DNA of 13,693 bases, taken from contig CAJUJN010000103.1 in the NCBI GenBank assembly GCA_910586775.1, forward strand, positions 1 to 13,693, read 5' to 3'. The translations under genes and the position numbers were made by a program. How positions within the stretch are numbered: the first letter of the stretch is position 1; the number at the start of each line of letters is the position of its first letter. This DNA comes from an uncultured Acetatifactor sp. GTDB lineage: Bacteria; Bacillota; Clostridia; Lachnospirales; Lachnospiraceae. Of the stretch, positions 13,606 through 13,693 are shown piece after piece. The notes under the pieces were generated by a model. The model worked only from the letters and a program-made list of their open reading frames with translations. It had not been told where the DNA came from and made no database searches.

Positions 13606-13693
13606 CCTTATATCAGAATCCGGATCTCTTTTTAAATAATCCGTAGTTCCCGCTAGTTAATTCCCTCTACATTCTGGCACGCTCATCCTCTGT

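Overview
The window looks like a low- to mid-GC Firmicute of the Lachnospiraceae/Clostridia type. The grounds are the strong AGGAGG-type ribosome binding sites, the multi-PAS and REC-GGDEF signalling genes, an LCP-family wall protein, a CapA-like lipoprotein and an AraC regulator of the short cupin type. This is inference from gene content; no species can be named. The left 13 kb reads as ordinary chromosome. The last kilobase (about 12.69-13.69 kb) is visibly richer in A and T and carries restriction/repair genes, so it looks acquired.

Left to right: positions 35-77 are the 3' part of a tRNA-Pro(CGG) whose 5' half does not fold, followed by its terminator. This is the expected footprint of an element integrated into a tRNA gene and lying off the left edge. 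Two plus-strand genes follow from a good sigma-A promoter: a five-PAS sensor with no output domain and a REC-GGDEF diguanylate cyclase, ending in a terminator (3352-3380). Everything else is on the minus strand. Read in the direction of transcription from the right these are: the C-terminal part of a PD-(D/E)XK nuclease overlapping a vsr-type endonuclease; a decayed merR remnant with its operator; a strong promoter driving a structured untranslated RNA; an LCP (LytR-CpsA-Psr) protein with a very long Arg/Gly/Tyr/Asp-rich cytoplasmic tail; a small membrane protein and a CapA-like lipoprotein in one operon; an aldo/keto reductase with two 4Fe-4S motifs; an AraC regulator; and a three-domain RNA repair enzyme (5' kinase, metallophosphoesterase, Rnl1-type RNA ligase).

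Functionally there are four blocks: cyclic-di-GMP signalling (414-3365), RNA repair together with a redox enzyme and an AraC regulator (3379-8085), cell-envelope polymer handling (8264-12025) and DNA restriction/mismatch repair (12693-13656).

The most interesting points are (1) the all-in-one RNA repair enzyme with no visible toxin partner, (2) a 69-bp tandem repeat grown from the 3' end of its gene, now out of frame by one base and overlapping a GTGA stop/start, and (3) the UP-element promoter and multi-hairpin RNA in front of the LCP gene.
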